From assembly GCF_900102685.1 (NCBI RefSeq), contig NZ_FMZA01000009.1, forward strand, positions 1-64,000: 64,000 nt of DNA. The letters are read 5' to 3'. Positions within the stretch are counted from its first letter, which is position 1. Every line of letters starts with the position of its first letter. The position numbers and the translations under genes were made by a program. Under the pieces are notes generated by a model. It saw only the letters and a list, made by a program, of their open reading frames with translations. It searched no databases and was not told where the DNA came from. Below, piece by piece: positions 15,631-25,070 of this stretch. This DNA comes from Melghirimyces thermohalophilus (GTDB taxonomy: Bacteria > Bacillota > Bacilli > Thermoactinomycetales > DSM-45169).

Positions 15631-17589
15631 ATGCCGAACTTTATAACCAAACGATGGCACGGATACCACATGGTGTTTGCCATGATGTTCAGTTTGGTCC
15701 TGATCGTACTCCTATCCGCGTACAACTGGCCGTACGCACTTTTGGGCCTGGCCGTTTTTTTCGGCTTGGGATACGGTTTGTATCAGGCCGAACGGTCTTT
15801 TCGGGAAGATTTTACATCTTATGTTCTCACCTTGTCCAAGCGGGTGAAAGGGGCCAATCAAACCGCTTTGGACCGGATGCCCCTGGGAATCCTTCTCTAT
15901 GATCGGAAGGGACGGGTGGAGTGGCACAACCCTTTTATCAAAGAGGTGACTGGTAAGGATTCTCTGGTCGGGCTGCCGGTGACCGAGGTTTTTCCCGATT
16001 TGGTGGAAGTGGATGATTCTCCGGGAAAACTGCAGATCGGGGAGCGTTGGTTTGAGGTCTTACACCACAGCGAAGAGCGCCTGTATTTTTTTCGGGACAT
16101 CAGTCGGTTGGAGAAGTTGGAACGGCAATATGATCGGGAGCAGAGTGTGATCGGATATCTTCACCTGGATAATTATGATGAAGCGGGAACAGGCCTCGAT
16201 GAGCAGGAGCGGACCCAGCTGTTGACCGATGTCCAGGGGGCCATCACCCGCTGGGCTAAGGAGAACGATATCAACCTCCGTCAATTTGACTCCGACAAGT
16301 TTTTCATGGTTTTTCGGAGGGAATCCCTGGACCGTATCGTCCATAATCGGTTTGATATCCTGGATGTGGTGCGAGATCTCACCCGGGAGAACAAAATCCC
16401 GATCACCTTAAGTATCGGGGTGGCTGCCGTCCGTTCCTCGATGGTGGAGCAGAACCAGACAGCAGAGGCGGCCCTGGATATCGCGCTGGCTCGTGGCGGG
16501 GACCAGGCTGCAGTCCAGGATGGGGAAAGAATGGTCTTCTTTGGTGGCAAAACCAGCGCCGTGGAAAAGCGGACCCGGGTACGGGCTCGGGTGATCTCCT
16601 TTGCTCTGGCCAATCTGATTAAGGATAGTGATCATGTGTTGATCATGGGCCATGAGGACCCGGATATGGATGCCCTCGGTTCGGCGATCGGGATGTTGCG
16701 TTTTGTCCGGATGGGAGGGCGGAAAGGACACATCGTCCTGAAGGATTCCAACCCTTCCATCGATGGGCTGATGGAAGTGATTGCCGGAAACGAGTCTCTG
16801 GAAGAAGCCTTTATTCCGCCAGATCGCGCTTTGCAGATGGTGAACCGGGACAGCCTTTTGATCTTGGTGGACACCCATAAACCATCCATGGCCCTCGAAC
16901 CGAGGCTGCTGGAAAAATCCGACCGTGTGGTGGTGATCGATCACCACCGGCGGGGAGAGGAGTTCGTCAAAGATCCGGTGTTGGTCTATCTGGAGCCTTA
17001 CGCCTCCTCCACCAGTGAGTTGGTGACGGAACTCCTGCAATACCAGGGCGATCGGATGACGATCGAGAATATGGAGACGACGGCTCTGATGGCCGGCATC
17101 GTGGTGGATACGAAAAGTTTTGCTTTTCGTTCGGGGTCTAGAACCTTTGAGGCGGCTTCCTTTTTGAGGCGGCATGGGGCGGATTTGGCCATGGTCCAAA
17201 CGCTTTTGAAGGAAGACCTGGATCTCTTTGTCAAACGGGCGGAGATTGTCAAAAATACGGAAGTGGTATACGATAGGATTGCGATTTCCGTCGGTGAGGA
17301 AGATGAACGGTACCACCAGTTGGTCATCGCCCAGGCAGCTGATACACTGCTCGGCATGAAGGGCGTTAGCGCCTCCTTTGTTATCGGTTTGCGTGACGAT
17401 GGGAAAGTGGCGATTAGCGCCCGTTCCCAGGGTGAGATTAATGTGCAACTGGTGATGGAATCTCTCGGGGGCGGCGGACACCTGACCAACGCCGCCGTTC
17501 AGTTTGAAGGCATGACCCTCGAGGAGGCACGTCAGAAGTTGCTCGATGTGCTGAAAGAGAATTTCGAGGAGGGGGGCGACATGGAGTGA
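15631..17589 (+). CDS. gdpP: Cyclic-di-AMP phosphodiesterase GdpP
   Basis: GdpP is a membrane-bound enzyme that hydrolyses c-di-AMP to pApA and so tunes potassium and cell-wall homeostasis. The 652-residue order is two N-terminal membrane helices (about 12-55), a PAS domain (about 80-150), a degenerate GGDEF domain (about 165-305, with SDKFF at the signature site), a DHH domain with [15 protein letters not shown] (about 338) and VIDHHRR (about 436), and DHHA1 with GGGGH (about 612). All catalytic Asp/His motifs are intact. Its stop overlaps rplI by four bases (GTGA). Confidence 0.95.
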   Translation: MPNFITKRWHGYHMVFAMMFSLVLIVLLSAYNWPYALLGLAVFFGLGYGLYQAERSFREDFTSYVLTLSKRVKGANQTALDRMPLGILLYDRKGRVEWHNPFIKEVTGKDSLVGLPVTEVFPDLVEVDDSPGKLQIGERWFEVLHHSEERLYFFRDISRLEKLERQYDREQSVIGYLHLDNYDEAGTGLDEQERTQLLTDVQGAITRWAKENDINLRQFDSDKFFMVFRRESLDRIVHNRFDILDVVRDLTRENKIPITLSIGVAAVRSSMVEQNQTAEAALDIALARGGDQAAVQDGERMVFFGGKTSAVEKRTRVRARVISFALANLIKDSDHVLIMGHEDPDMDALGSAIGMLRFVRMGGRKGHIVLKDSNPSIDGLMEVIAGNESLEEAFIPPDRALQMVNRDSLLILVDTHKPSMALEPRLLEKSDRVVVIDHHRRGEEFVKDPVLVYLEPYASSTSELVTELLQYQGDRMTIENMETTALMAGIVVDTKSFAFRSGSRTFEAASFLRRHGADLAMVQTLLKEDLDLFVKRAEIVKNTEVVYDRIAISVGEEDERYHQLVIAQAADTLLGMKGVSASFVIGLRDDGKVAISARSQGEINVQLVMESLGGGGHLTNAAVQFEGMTLEEARQKLLDVLKENFEEGGDME

Positions 17590-18032
17590 AAGTGATCTTT
17601 CAACAAGATGTAAAAGGAAAAGGAAAAAAAGGTGAAGTAAAAGAAGTGGCGGAAGGCTATGCCCGTAACTACCTGTTTCCCCGGGGCCTTGCTGTTGAGG
17701 CTTCCTCGAGCAATATGAATGCATTGAAAGATCAGCAGCGTCGGCAGGAACAAAAGCGGAAAGAAGAGCTGGCCAATGCCCAGGAATTGGCGAAAAAGTT
17801 GGAGCAGTTGGATATCACTCTCCACACGAAGTCCGGGAAGGGAGGGCGGTTGTTCGGTTCTGTCACTTCGAAGCAGATTAGCCAGCACTTGAAAAAGGAA
17901 TACGACATTCAGATTGATAAAAAGAAGATCCAATTGAACGAGCCGATCCGCACCCTCGGTGTAACCCAAGTTCCCGTCAAACTGCACCCAAAGGTGACGG
18001 CCACCCTTTCCGTACAGGTCCTGGCAGAGTGA
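17586..18032 (+). CDS. rplI: 50S ribosomal protein L9
   Basis: A 148-residue L9 with an N-terminal domain [20 protein letters not shown] and [12 protein letters not shown], a long central helix (about 40-75), and the C-terminal rRNA-binding domain with GGRLFGSVT. The GTG start overlaps the gdpP stop, so translation is coupled. Confidence 0.97.
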   Translation: MKVIFQQDVKGKGKKGEVKEVAEGYARNYLFPRGLAVEASSSNMNALKDQQRRQEQKRKEELANAQELAKKLEQLDITLHTKSGKGGRLFGSVTSKQISQHLKKEYDIQIDKKKIQLNEPIRTLGVTQVPVKLHPKVTATLSVQVLAE

Positions 18033-18049
18033 GATGCGGGTGTCAAGAG

Positions 18050-18077
18050 CGCTCCCCAAAGGGTGGGGCGTTTTTTT
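18050..18077 (+). terminator. Terminator after rplI
   Basis: A GC-rich imperfect hairpin (CGCTCCCC against GGGGCG with a small bulge) is followed by seven T. It sits immediately before the dnaB ribosome site, so dnaB expression needs read-through or a nearby promoter. Confidence 0.65.
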
Positions 18078-18104
18078 CATGTCAAGTCAGGAGGTGGATG
18101 GAGA

Positions 18105-19451
18105 ATGAGTGAACTATTTGCCGATCGTATGCCTCCCCACAACCAGGAAGCGGAACGGGCCGTCCTCGGAGCGATCCTGATCGAACCAGCGGTACTGGTG
18201 ACTGTGACGGAACGGCTGCGGCCGGAGGATTTTTACCGCCAGTCCCACCAGCGCCTGTTTCAGGTAATCATCGATGTGTCGGAGCAGGGGGAGCCGATTG
18301 ATCTGGTGACACTTACCTCGGAGCTGTCGGACCGCAAACTGTTGGAGGAGGTAGGTGGCGTTTCCTACTTGACGGAGTTGGCAGAAGCCGTCCCCACAGC
18401 GGCCAATGTGGATTACTATGCCCAGATCGTCGAAGAGAAGGCGATCCTGAGACGGCTGATCCGGACGGCCACCGAAATCGCCACCTCGGGTTATTCCGGC
18501 GGAGATGAAGTGACGGAAGTGATTGATTCCGCCGAGAAAAAAATCCTGGAGATTTCCCAACGCAGAATTCGCAAAGGGTTTACTCCGATCCGAGAAATTT
18601 TGATGGAGACCTTTGAACGGATTGAAAACCTCCATTATAACCAGGGAAAATTGACCGGAGTCCCTTCAGGGTATACGGATCTCGATCGGATGACATCCGG
18701 TTTCCAAAAATCCGATCTGATCATTCTCGCCGCCCGGCCCAGTATGGGGAAAACCGCTTTTAGCCTCAATGTGGCTCAAAATGTGGCTATTCGGGCGGGC
18801 CTCCCGGTTGCGGTTTTTAACCTGGAAATGTCCGCGCCCCAGTTGGTGCAACGGATGTTGGCTGCGGAAGGGAACATCGACGCCCAAGTGTTTCGGACCG
18901 GACGATTGGAAGAGGAAGATTGGGAGAAATTGACGATGGCGATCAGCACGTTATCGGAGGCCCCTATTTTTATCGACGACACACCAGGGATCTCCGTCTT
19001 TGAGATTCGCTCCAAACTGCGACGGCTGCAAGCGGAACACGGGTTGGGGATGGTGTTGATCGACTATCTGCAATTGATCGAAGGGCGAGGCCGGGACAGC
19101 CGTCAACAGGAAATCTCTGAAATCTCTCGTTCCTTAAAACTGTTGGCCCGGGAGTTGAATGTACCTGTTATCGCTTTATCCCAGCTTTCCCGGGCAGTGG
19201 AACAGCGGCAGGACAAGCGGCCCATGTTGTCGGATCTCCGGGAATCCGGCTCCATTGAACAGGATGCTGATCTCGTTTCCTTTTTATACCGGGATGATTA
19301 TTATAACGAGGAGTCGGAGAAAAAGAATATTATCGAGGTGATTTTGGCCAAGCACCGGAACGGCCCGATCGGAAAGGTGGAACTCCTTTTTCTGAAAAAC
19401 TATAATAAATTTCTCAGCCTCGATTTGCAACATGGAATGAAAGACGAATAA
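18105..19451 (+). CDS. dnaB: Replicative DNA helicase
   Basis: The hexameric fork helicase (dnaC in B. subtilis naming), 448 residues. It has an N-terminal DnaB domain ([17 protein letters not shown]), a RecA-like domain with Walker [12 protein letters not shown] (about residue 208), Walker [10 protein letters not shown] (about 313), and the arginine-finger region [18 protein letters not shown] 18105 follows AGGAGGTGG; longer starts are not supported. No intein is present. Confidence 0.97.
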   Translation: MSELFADRMPPHNQEAERAVLGAILIEPAVLVTVTERLRPEDFYRQSHQRLFQVIIDVSEQGEPIDLVTLTSELSDRKLLEEVGGVSYLTELAEAVPTAANVDYYAQIVEEKAILRRLIRTATEIATSGYSGGDEVTEVIDSAEKKILEISQRRIRKGFTPIREILMETFERIENLHYNQGKLTGVPSGYTDLDRMTSGFQKSDLIILAARPSMGKTAFSLNVAQNVAIRAGLPVAVFNLEMSAPQLVQRMLAAEGNIDAQVFRTGRLEEEDWEKLTMAISTLSEAPIFIDDTPGISVFEIRSKLRRLQAEHGLGMVLIDYLQLIEGRGRDSRQQEISEISRSLKLLARELNVPVIALSQLSRAVEQRQDKRPMLSDLRESGSIEQDADLVSFLYRDDYYNEESEKKNIIEVILAKHRNGPIGKVELLFLKNYNKFLSLDLQHGMKDE

Positions 19452-19487
19452 TTCCTTCTACCAGTTGGAAAAACGTTCGGTTTTACG

Positions 19488-19516
19488 TTGACATCGTAAA
19501 GCTTACACTGTACACT
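19488..19516 (+). promoter_or_regulatory. Strong sigma-A promoter of purA
   Basis: TTGACA (19488-19493), an exact 17-bp spacer and TACACT (19511-19516), about 60 bp before the purA start. Confidence 0.8.
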
Positions 19517-19576
19517 GGTAAAGGATTGAATGATTCGGTTGGAATGAACAACCGCCGCGCGAAAGGGGAGCTTATC

Positions 19577-20863
19577 ATGTCGACGGTGGTCGTGGTCGGT
19601 ACCCAATGGGGAGATGAGGGCAAGGGAAAAATCACCGATTATTTGGCCGAAGAGGCGGAGGTGGTTTCCCGTTATCAGGGCGGAAACAACGCCGGACATA
19701 CGATTGTGTTTGGCGAGAAACGATATAAGCTGCACCTGATCCCTTCGGGCATTTTTTATCCGGAGAAGATCTGTGTCCTCGGAAACGGGATGGTGCTGGA
19801 TCCTCGGGCTTTGGTGGAGGAGCTGGAATACCTCCAGACGCACGGGGTGGATCCCAAAAACCTGCGTATTTCGGACCGGGCCCAGGTGATTCTGCCGTAC
19901 CATATCAAGGTGGACAAGGCGGAAGAGAAGCGGAAAGGATCCGGTAAGATTGGAACGACGGGAAAAGGGATCGGTCCCGCTTACATGGATAAGGCAGCCC
20001 GTACCGGGATCCGCATCTCTGATCTTTTGGATCGGGACCGTTTTGCTGAGAGGCTGAAAAAGAACCTGGAGGATAAAAACCGCCTGTTGGAAAAATATTA
20101 CGACACCTCGGGCTTCACTTTTGAGGAGATTTATGAGCCTTACCTGGCGTGTGCGGAGAGAATTCGCCCCTATGTAATGGATACGTCCGTGGTGCTGAAT
20201 GAGGCGATCGATCAGGGGCGCCGGGTTTTGTTCGAAGGGGCGCAGGGTGTCATGTTGGATCTCGACCAGGGGACCTATCCCTTTGTCACCTCCTCCAATC
20301 CGGTGGCTGGCGGGGTCTGTATCGGTTCCGGCGTCGGACCGACCAAGATTCGTCAGGTGATCGGTGTGGCCAAATCTTACACTACCCGGGTTGGGGACGG
20401 CCCGTTCCCGACGGAGCTCCATGATGAGACGGGAGATCGCATCCGGGAGATCGGCCGCGAGTATGGAACCACCACCGGCCGCCCCCGTCGCGTCGGTTGG
20501 TTTGACAGCGTCGTCGTTCGTCATGCCCGTCGGGTGAGCGGGATTACCGGCCTCTCCCTCAATTCCCTCGATGTGTTGACGGGACTGCCCACGGTCAAAA
20601 TCTGCACCGGTTACCGATACCGTGGTCAGGTGTTGGAAAACTACCCGGCTAACCTGGATGTGCTGGAAGAGTGTGAACCGATTTATGAGGAGCTTCCTGG
20701 TTGGCATGAAGATATTACCCAAGCCCGGGATCTGTCGGACCTGCCGATGGAGGCTCAACATTATGTCGAGCGGATCACCCATCTGACAGGGATCCCCCTC
20801 ACCCTGTTCTCTGTTGGCCCGGGCCGCGAACAGACGATCCAGGTCCGGCCAGCCTATGCATAA
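19577..20863 (+). CDS. purA: Adenylosuccinate synthetase
   Basis: PurA joins IMP and aspartate using GTP, the first committed step to AMP. The 428-residue product has the N-terminal [21 protein letters not shown] with the catalytic His, [11 protein letters not shown], and the C-terminal GTP-contacting [11 protein letters not shown] 19577 follows AAAGGGGAG at 6 nt. It is monocistronic between its own promoter and terminator. Confidence 0.97.
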   Translation: MSTVVVVGTQWGDEGKGKITDYLAEEAEVVSRYQGGNNAGHTIVFGEKRYKLHLIPSGIFYPEKICVLGNGMVLDPRALVEELEYLQTHGVDPKNLRISDRAQVILPYHIKVDKAEEKRKGSGKIGTTGKGIGPAYMDKAARTGIRISDLLDRDRFAERLKKNLEDKNRLLEKYYDTSGFTFEEIYEPYLACAERIRPYVMDTSVVLNEAIDQGRRVLFEGAQGVMLDLDQGTYPFVTSSNPVAGGVCIGSGVGPTKIRQVIGVAKSYTTRVGDGPFPTELHDETGDRIREIGREYGTTTGRPRRVGWFDSVVVRHARRVSGITGLSLNSLDVLTGLPTVKICTGYRYRGQVLENYPANLDVLEECEPIYEELPGWHEDITQARDLSDLPMEAQHYVERITHLTGIPLTLFSVGPGREQTIQVRPAYA

Positions 20864-20877
20864 ACTACCGGAAGGAA

Positions 20878-20908
20878 ACCGGTGCTACAGCGATGGCGCC
20901 GGTTTTTG
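20878..20908 (+). terminator. Terminator of purA
   Basis: ACCGGTGC (20878-20885) pairs with GCGCCGGT (20896-20903, one G-T pair) and is followed by TTTT. Confidence 0.8.
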
Positions 20909-21004
20909 TTGTGAATGAGAAACATGCTGTACTGAAAAGAGGGATGTACTCTTTGCAAGCAACCGGGGCGTGGTACTTCTTGTGAATGTGTGGGAAAGTG
21001 AAGT

Positions 21005-21032
21005 GAAAAGGAGGCCGGCAGGCCTCCTTTTC
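21005..21032. terminator. Bidirectional terminator at the 3' end of rlmH
   Basis: GAAAAGGAGGCC and GGCCTCCTTTTC form a perfect 12-bp stem with loop GGCA. It has A and T tracts on both sides, so it can stop the minus-strand rlmH transcript and any plus-strand read-through from purA. It touches the rlmH stop codon. Confidence 0.85.
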
Positions 21033-21510
21033 ATTTATGATAAGTTTCTCCTCGATTGATTTTAAAGGAGCGGTAGATCTGCTCCAACAGGATGACCCGC
21101 ATCAGTTGATGGGGAAAAGTCATCTTGGAAAAGGACAAGGTGAAATCTGCTCGATCCATTACCTCCTCAGATAAGCCGTAGGAGCCGCCGATCACAAAAG
21201 CGAGGCGGCTTTTTCCGTAGGTGGCAAGCTGGTCCAACTGGTGAGCCAGGGACTCCGATGACAACCCCACTCCCTGGATGGCCAAGGCGATCGTATACGT
21301 ATCCGAGGTCAGAAAACGGAGGATTCTTTTCCCCTCTCGCTCCTTGATTTTTTCCCGTTCCGCGGAGTTCAGCGGCTCCTGCCCCTTCTCTTCCGAAATC
21401 TCTATGACATCCACCTTGGCGTAGGGCGAAATTCGCCCCACATAATCATCGACAGCCATACGGAGATATCGTTCCTTCATCTTTCCTACGGCTAATAACT
21501 GTATGCGCAT
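21031..21510 (-). CDS. rlmH: 23S rRNA pseudouridine-1915 N3-methyltransferase RlmH
   Basis: RlmH is a SPOUT methyltransferase that modifies helix 69 of 23S rRNA. The 159-residue product equals the family length, starting MRIQLLAVGKMKERYL. The trefoil-knot SAM site FVIGGSYGLSEEV and the C-terminal LPHQL-like FPHQLMRVILLEQIYR and YHK end are intact. ATG 21510 is chosen over 21516 by family length and spacing to GGTGGG. Confidence 0.95.
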   Translation of the reverse strand: MRIQLLAVGKMKERYLRMAVDDYVGRISPYAKVDVIEISEEKGQEPLNSAEREKIKEREGKRILRFLTSDTYTIALAIQGVGLSSESLAHQLDQLATYGKSRLAFVIGGSYGLSEEVMDRADFTLSFSKMTFPHQLMRVILLEQIYRSFKINRGETYHK

Positions 21511-21529
21511 CTCCATCCCCCACCATGAT

Positions 21530-21712
21530 TTATTCCGACACCGACAACTGAAGCCGGTAGTTCGGTTTTTTTCCGCACCAATGACACCCGGGACCTTGCT
21601 CCTGATCGGAGGTGCTCAATGGGATCAGATCCGGGGCCCGGGCATATTCATCGACGATTTTATCCAACACCGGGTCAATATGTTCCTCACATGCATACCA
21701 AACCTTTCCCAC
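21530..21712 (-). CDS. CxxH/CxxC small protein (YyzF-like)
   Basis: A small protein with YACEEHIDPVLDKIVDEYARAPDL and a C-terminal CHWCGKKPNYRL, matching the CxxH/CxxC family (YyzF-like) that sits beside rlmH in Bacilli. The Cys/His pairs suggest a metal site; function is unknown. Start is uncertain: GTG 21712 has AGGAAGG about 10 nt upstream, while an in-frame ATG exists at 21760. Confidence 0.8.
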   Translation of the reverse strand: MGKVWYACEEHIDPVLDKIVDEYARAPDLIPLSTSDQEQGPGCHWCGKKPNYRLQLSVSE

Positions 21713-21787
21713 TTGGATCACATCCTTCCTATACGGTATAAAAACAGGTCCGCCCCGCACAAGGCGGGGCGGTGAGAGAAACAGACA

Positions 21788-22978
21788 TCATTCTGCCGGG
21801 GCGGCGGTCAGGTTGACAGTGGACGTTCTCTTCTCTCCGTCACGATAGTAGGTCACCTTCAGCTTATCCCCGATCTCTTTTTCCTCCCACAGGTAGGAAC
21901 GGAGCCTCGAGGCGCTGGAAATCTTTTTACCGTCCAGTTGGACAATGACGTCCAGGCGCTGGAGTCCAGCCTTGTCCGCCCCGCTTCCAGGAGTCACTTC
22001 CAGAACAGCTACCCCTTCTTCGACGGAATCAGGGAGATTCAAGTCCGCCGAGCGGGCCCGAGGATCGATCGATGCTACATCCTTGAGGGCGACACCAAGA
22101 TAGGGCCGACGAACCTCGCCGTATTGGATCAGGTCATTGATAATCGGTTTGGCGTCATTGACCGGAATAGCGAAACCGAGTCCCTCCACCCCTTGTTGGG
22201 CGATTTTCAAGCTGTTGATACCGATCACTTGACCGGCGGCGTTGACCAAGGCACCGCCGCTGTTCCCCGGGTTGATGGCGGCATCGGTCTGGATCACATC
22301 CATATCCAGCGTTTCAGAGATTTTGATCTGTCGATGAGGGGAACTGATCACTCCGGAAGTCACCGATTGGGAAAATTCCAGCCCCAGGGGATTCCCAATG
22401 GCGAGGGCCGGTTCCCCGGCTTTCAATTTATCGGAGTTGCCAAAGTCGGCCACCTTTTTCACGTATTTAGCAGGAATCTGCAGCACCGCCAAATCAGTGG
22501 GTTGGTCGCTGCCCAGCAACTTGGCCTCTACGGTTTGGCTGCCCCCATCCTTGTTCTCAATCACCACCCCGATTTGGCTGGCTCCTTGGATCACGTGATG
22601 GTTGGTGACCACCAGGGCATTGTCACCTTGTTTATCAAAAACGACCCCAGAACCGGTTCCCTTTTGCACGGGCTCCTGAGTGAAGGGATCTCCCGACTGC
22701 TGGAGGTTGACCACGCCCACTACGGCGGGACGAGCCTTTTTCACGGCTTGGGTGATATCGCTGTTCACATCAACGCTTACCGACTGATTCGGTCCGCCGC
22801 CGCCCTCTGTTAAGGGAGGGGTTTTGCCTGCAAAATACTGCTGTGGCAACACGCCGGCTTTAACTAAAGCCGGTGACAAGGTAAGGACCAACAGACCGCC
22901 GATCACAGCCGAAATGACGGCAGTGATGAAAATCACTATTCCCCGACGGAATCGGTCCGAGCTGTCGTAATAACCCAC
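21788..22978 (-). CDS. htrC: Membrane-anchored serine protease HtrA/HtrC
   Basis: A DegP-type quality-control protease facing the cell exterior, 396 residues. It has one N-terminal membrane segment (residues about 14-36), a low-complexity linker, a trypsin-like domain with His (VTNHHVIQG), Asp (PTDLAVLQIP) and Ser (NPGNSGGALV) all present, and a C-terminal PDZ domain with GSGADKAGLQRLDVI. The GTG start at 22978 follows GAGGAGG. It lies after walJ, where Bacillus has htrC (yycK), but a terminator and its own promoter separate it from the wal operon. Confidence 0.92.
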   Translation of the reverse strand: MGYYDSSDRFRRGIVIFITAVISAVIGGLLVLTLSPALVKAGVLPQQYFAGKTPPLTEGGGGPNQSVSVDVNSDITQAVKKARPAVVGVVNLQQSGDPFTQEPVQKGTGSGVVFDKQGDNALVVTNHHVIQGASQIGVVIENKDGGSQTVEAKLLGSDQPTDLAVLQIPAKYVKKVADFGNSDKLKAGEPALAIGNPLGLEFSQSVTSGVISSPHRQIKISETLDMDVIQTDAAINPGNSGGALVNAAGQVIGINSLKIAQQGVEGLGFAIPVNDAKPIINDLIQYGEVRRPYLGVALKDVASIDPRARSADLNLPDSVEEGVAVLEVTPGSGADKAGLQRLDVIVQLDGKKISSASRLRSYLWEEKEIGDKLKVTYYRDGEKRTSTVNLTAAPAE

Positions 22979-23047
22979 GGCGTCACGCCTCCTCGTTGAT
23001 CGTTCGGATAGTGTTCGGCTCTCATCATTATGCGATTGGCATACACA

Positions 23048-23076
23048 TATTATACTAATTACCCCAACTGTCTGAA
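23048..23076 (-). promoter_or_regulatory. Probable promoter of htrC
   Basis: On the minus strand TATAAT (23053-23048) is preceded by TTTCAG at a 17-bp spacing. It lies about 70 bp before the htrC start. The -10 is a perfect match; the -35 is weak. Confidence 0.5.
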
Positions 23077-23246
23077 AGACGAGCTGAAATTGTTACGGAA
23101 ATCATAAATATCAGCCGGAGAGGTCTGAAGCCCCTGTGATCGGACCATAATGGAAACCAACTACTGGATGATGGGAGGCGTTTGCGATAAAACCGACAGA
23201 TCCTTCGCCATCTGGTAACGCCGGCCATGTGGATTGGGGAGCACGG

Positions 23247-23450
23247 ATGGCCGATCTGAGAGAAGATGCATATCGGATGGAGCTCTTATTGACAGCGATG
23301 GTGGATTTGCTGGAGGAAAAGGGGATTCTGACCCGGGAGGAGCTTTTACAATCGGCACAGGAGACCGATCAGGAATTGACCCGGCTACTGGGAGACCTGG
23401 TGCTAGATTCCTTTTATAAAAAGGACGAAAACGAAAAACCCCCATGGTGA
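23247..23450 (+). CDS. Small hypothetical protein, convergent with wal operon
   Basis: A 67-residue acidic helical protein (MADLREDAYRMELLLTAMVD, ending YKKDENEKPPW). ATG 23247 follows GGGGAG at 6 nt. No family is recognised. It is encoded opposite to htrC and walJ and its stop lies inside the walJ terminator hairpin. Codon use looks like that of real genes (GAG/GAA, CTG/TTG), but independent support is limited to the ribosome site and regular amphipathic pattern. Confidence 0.5.
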   Translation: MADLREDAYRMELLLTAMVDLLEEKGILTREELLQSAQETDQELTRLLGDLVLDSFYKKDENEKPPW

Positions 23451-23456
23451 TGGGGG
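23434..23456 (-). terminator. Terminator of the walRKHIJ operon
   Basis: CCCCCAT (23439-23445) and ATGGGGG (23450-23456) form a perfect stem with loop GGTG. On the minus strand it is followed by TTTTT (23438-23434), so it ends the wal transcript after walJ. Confidence 0.8.
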
Positions 23457-23490
23457 ATAAAAACTCCGGACTCTGATACAGGGTGCGGTT

Positions 23491-24288
23491 TTATTTTGTA
23501 GAGACAGTCATCAGAGGGGTGGGTCGGTCGGGATGAGTTTCCAGCAGATGGACATCACGGCCCACATCAAGGCCCTGTTCCCGGAGAACCCCCTCTACGG
23601 TTAAATGGGCCAGTTCCGATAAGTTGTTATCCTGGCTGAGATGGGCCAGAAAAACATTCTCCCCGTTTCCCCGGAGGATGTCTAATAATGCTTCACCGGC
23701 ATCCTCGTTGGACAGATGGCCGACATCGCTCAGGATCCGCCGCTTGACGTTCCAGGGGTAGGTTCCCATGCGCAGCATGTTCACATCGTGGTTGGCTTCA
23801 AAGATCAAAGCATCACAACCGGCCACCTTGTCCACGATCCGCGAGTTGATGTACCCCGTATCGGTCACCAGACCCAGGCGGCCTTCCTTGGAGTGGAAAC
23901 AAAATCCCATCGGTTCCGCGGCGTCGTGGGAGACCGGAAAAGAATCGATTGTCAGATCCCCCAGTTCCAGAGTGGAGGAGGTGGGAAAAAGATGTTGTTG
24001 CTCCAGGGGAATCTCCCCGACCCCGGCAGGGAGTTCCGACCAGGTGGCTTCGTTGGTGTAGACAGGCAGGTTGTAGCGGCGGGCGAAGACTCCCAAACCC
24101 TTGACATGATCACTGTGTTCATGGGTGATCAGGATCGCATCCAGGGTGGAAGGGTCGACTCCGACGGTCTGAAACAGCTTCTCCAGCCGTTTTCCGCTTA
24201 AGCCTGCATCGACCAGCACCCGGATCCGATCCGTTTCCACATAGAGAGCGTTTCCGGTGCTGCCACTTGCCAATATGCTATACTTCAT
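23491..24288 (-). CDS. walJ: MBL-fold hydrolase WalJ
   Basis: WalJ (YycJ) is a metallo-beta-lactamase-fold nuclease-like protein in the walRK operon, implicated in coordinating division with DNA repair or replication. The 265-residue product has THEHSDHVKGL (HxHxDH, residues about 56-61), SHDAAEPMGF and DTGYI metal-ligand motifs, and LAHLSQDNN. It starts MKYSILASGSTGNALYVE, the family hallmark. It is the last gene of the operon. Confidence 0.94.
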   Translation of the reverse strand: MKYSILASGSTGNALYVETDRIRVLVDAGLSGKRLEKLFQTVGVDPSTLDAILITHEHSDHVKGLGVFARRYNLPVYTNEATWSELPAGVGEIPLEQQHLFPTSSTLELGDLTIDSFPVSHDAAEPMGFCFHSKEGRLGLVTDTGYINSRIVDKVAGCDALIFEANHDVNMLRMGTYPWNVKRRILSDVGHLSNEDAGEALLDILRGNGENVFLAHLSQDNNLSELAHLTVEGVLREQGLDVGRDVHLLETHPDRPTPLMTVSTK

Positions 24289-24308
24289 CCGGCTCTTCCT
24301 CTTTCTCC

Positions 24309-25070
24309 TTAAAAATATCTCTTATTGACTGTGATCGGTTCGATTTCCTGAGTTAATGCATTGACATAGAAGGCGGCCTGTTGCGTTTCAATTTTCCAGA
24401 CCGGATACAGCACCCGATCCTCTCCTTCGTAAGACGGGCGTCCGTGGTATCCCAAGGTGACATCGACCACGGTCGATCCCTTTTGGATCATCCCGGTGGC
24501 GATCAGACGAACCAAGGCATCCTGTGCCGACAACCCGGTTTGGGAGGTGTTGTTATCCGTCTGGATTTTCAGTGGGTAAAGTTCCAGTTTGCTGGCCGCT
24601 CCGTCTTTCATCGTAACCAGTAGACGACTGTCAAAAATAGGTCGTTCGTCATGGTGTTGATAATAGACCAACTGATCGGGGTCGCTCTCGTCCGATTTCC
24701 TGTATTGATCAAATCCAGGGACCGTTTGCTGCAGGAGCTTTTCCAACTGTTTAGAGGGCCACGGGGCTTCCAGGGTTAACCGGTAGCTGCCCTCGGCTGT
24801 CGACTCCCAGCGACTGTCCTGCTCGTGAAGGGTCTTCAATTCCAGGGGCTTGGCATCCAAGCTGGTGACGGGAAATGCTTTTTTGGGCAGATCTACCTTC
24901 ATCCGAATATGCCGCTTGTCCAACAGCTCCTGCAATTCCTGTTGGGTTTCCCGGGAGACTTCCTGTTTTTGCGCCTGTTCCCCTTTGGCCTGTAGCAGCT
25001 GATCGGCCAAAAAAGCGTTGAGGGCCAGAAAGGCTAGGATCAGGATGGTTTTAGCTTTGCTCCAGTCCAC
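24309..25070 (-). CDS. walI: WalK regulator WalI (YycI)
   Basis: WalI is a single-pass membrane protein that with WalH modulates the WalK sensor from outside the membrane. The 253-residue product has one N-terminal helix (MDWSKAKTILILAFLALNAF) and an extracytoplasmic two-lobed domain of the YycH/YycI type. The GTG start at 25070 lies within walH, a 31-bp overlap, behind GGGGAGGG. Confidence 0.9.
   Translation of the reverse strand: MDWSKAKTILILAFLALNAFLADQLLQAKGEQAQKQEVSRETQQELQELLDKRHIRMKVDLPKKAFPVTSLDAKPLELKTLHEQDSRWESTAEGSYRLTLEAPWPSKQLEKLLQQTVPGFDQYRKSDESDPDQLVYYQHHDERPIFDSRLLVTMKDGAASKLELYPLKIQTDNNTSQTGLSAQDALVRLIATGMIQKGSTVVDVTLGYHGRPSYEGEDRVLYPVWKIETQQAAFYVNALTQEIEPITVNKRYF

Noticed and set aside
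19400-20782. Long minus-strand frame opposite purA
   Set aside because: It is the antisense shadow of a highly conserved gene and has no start signal.
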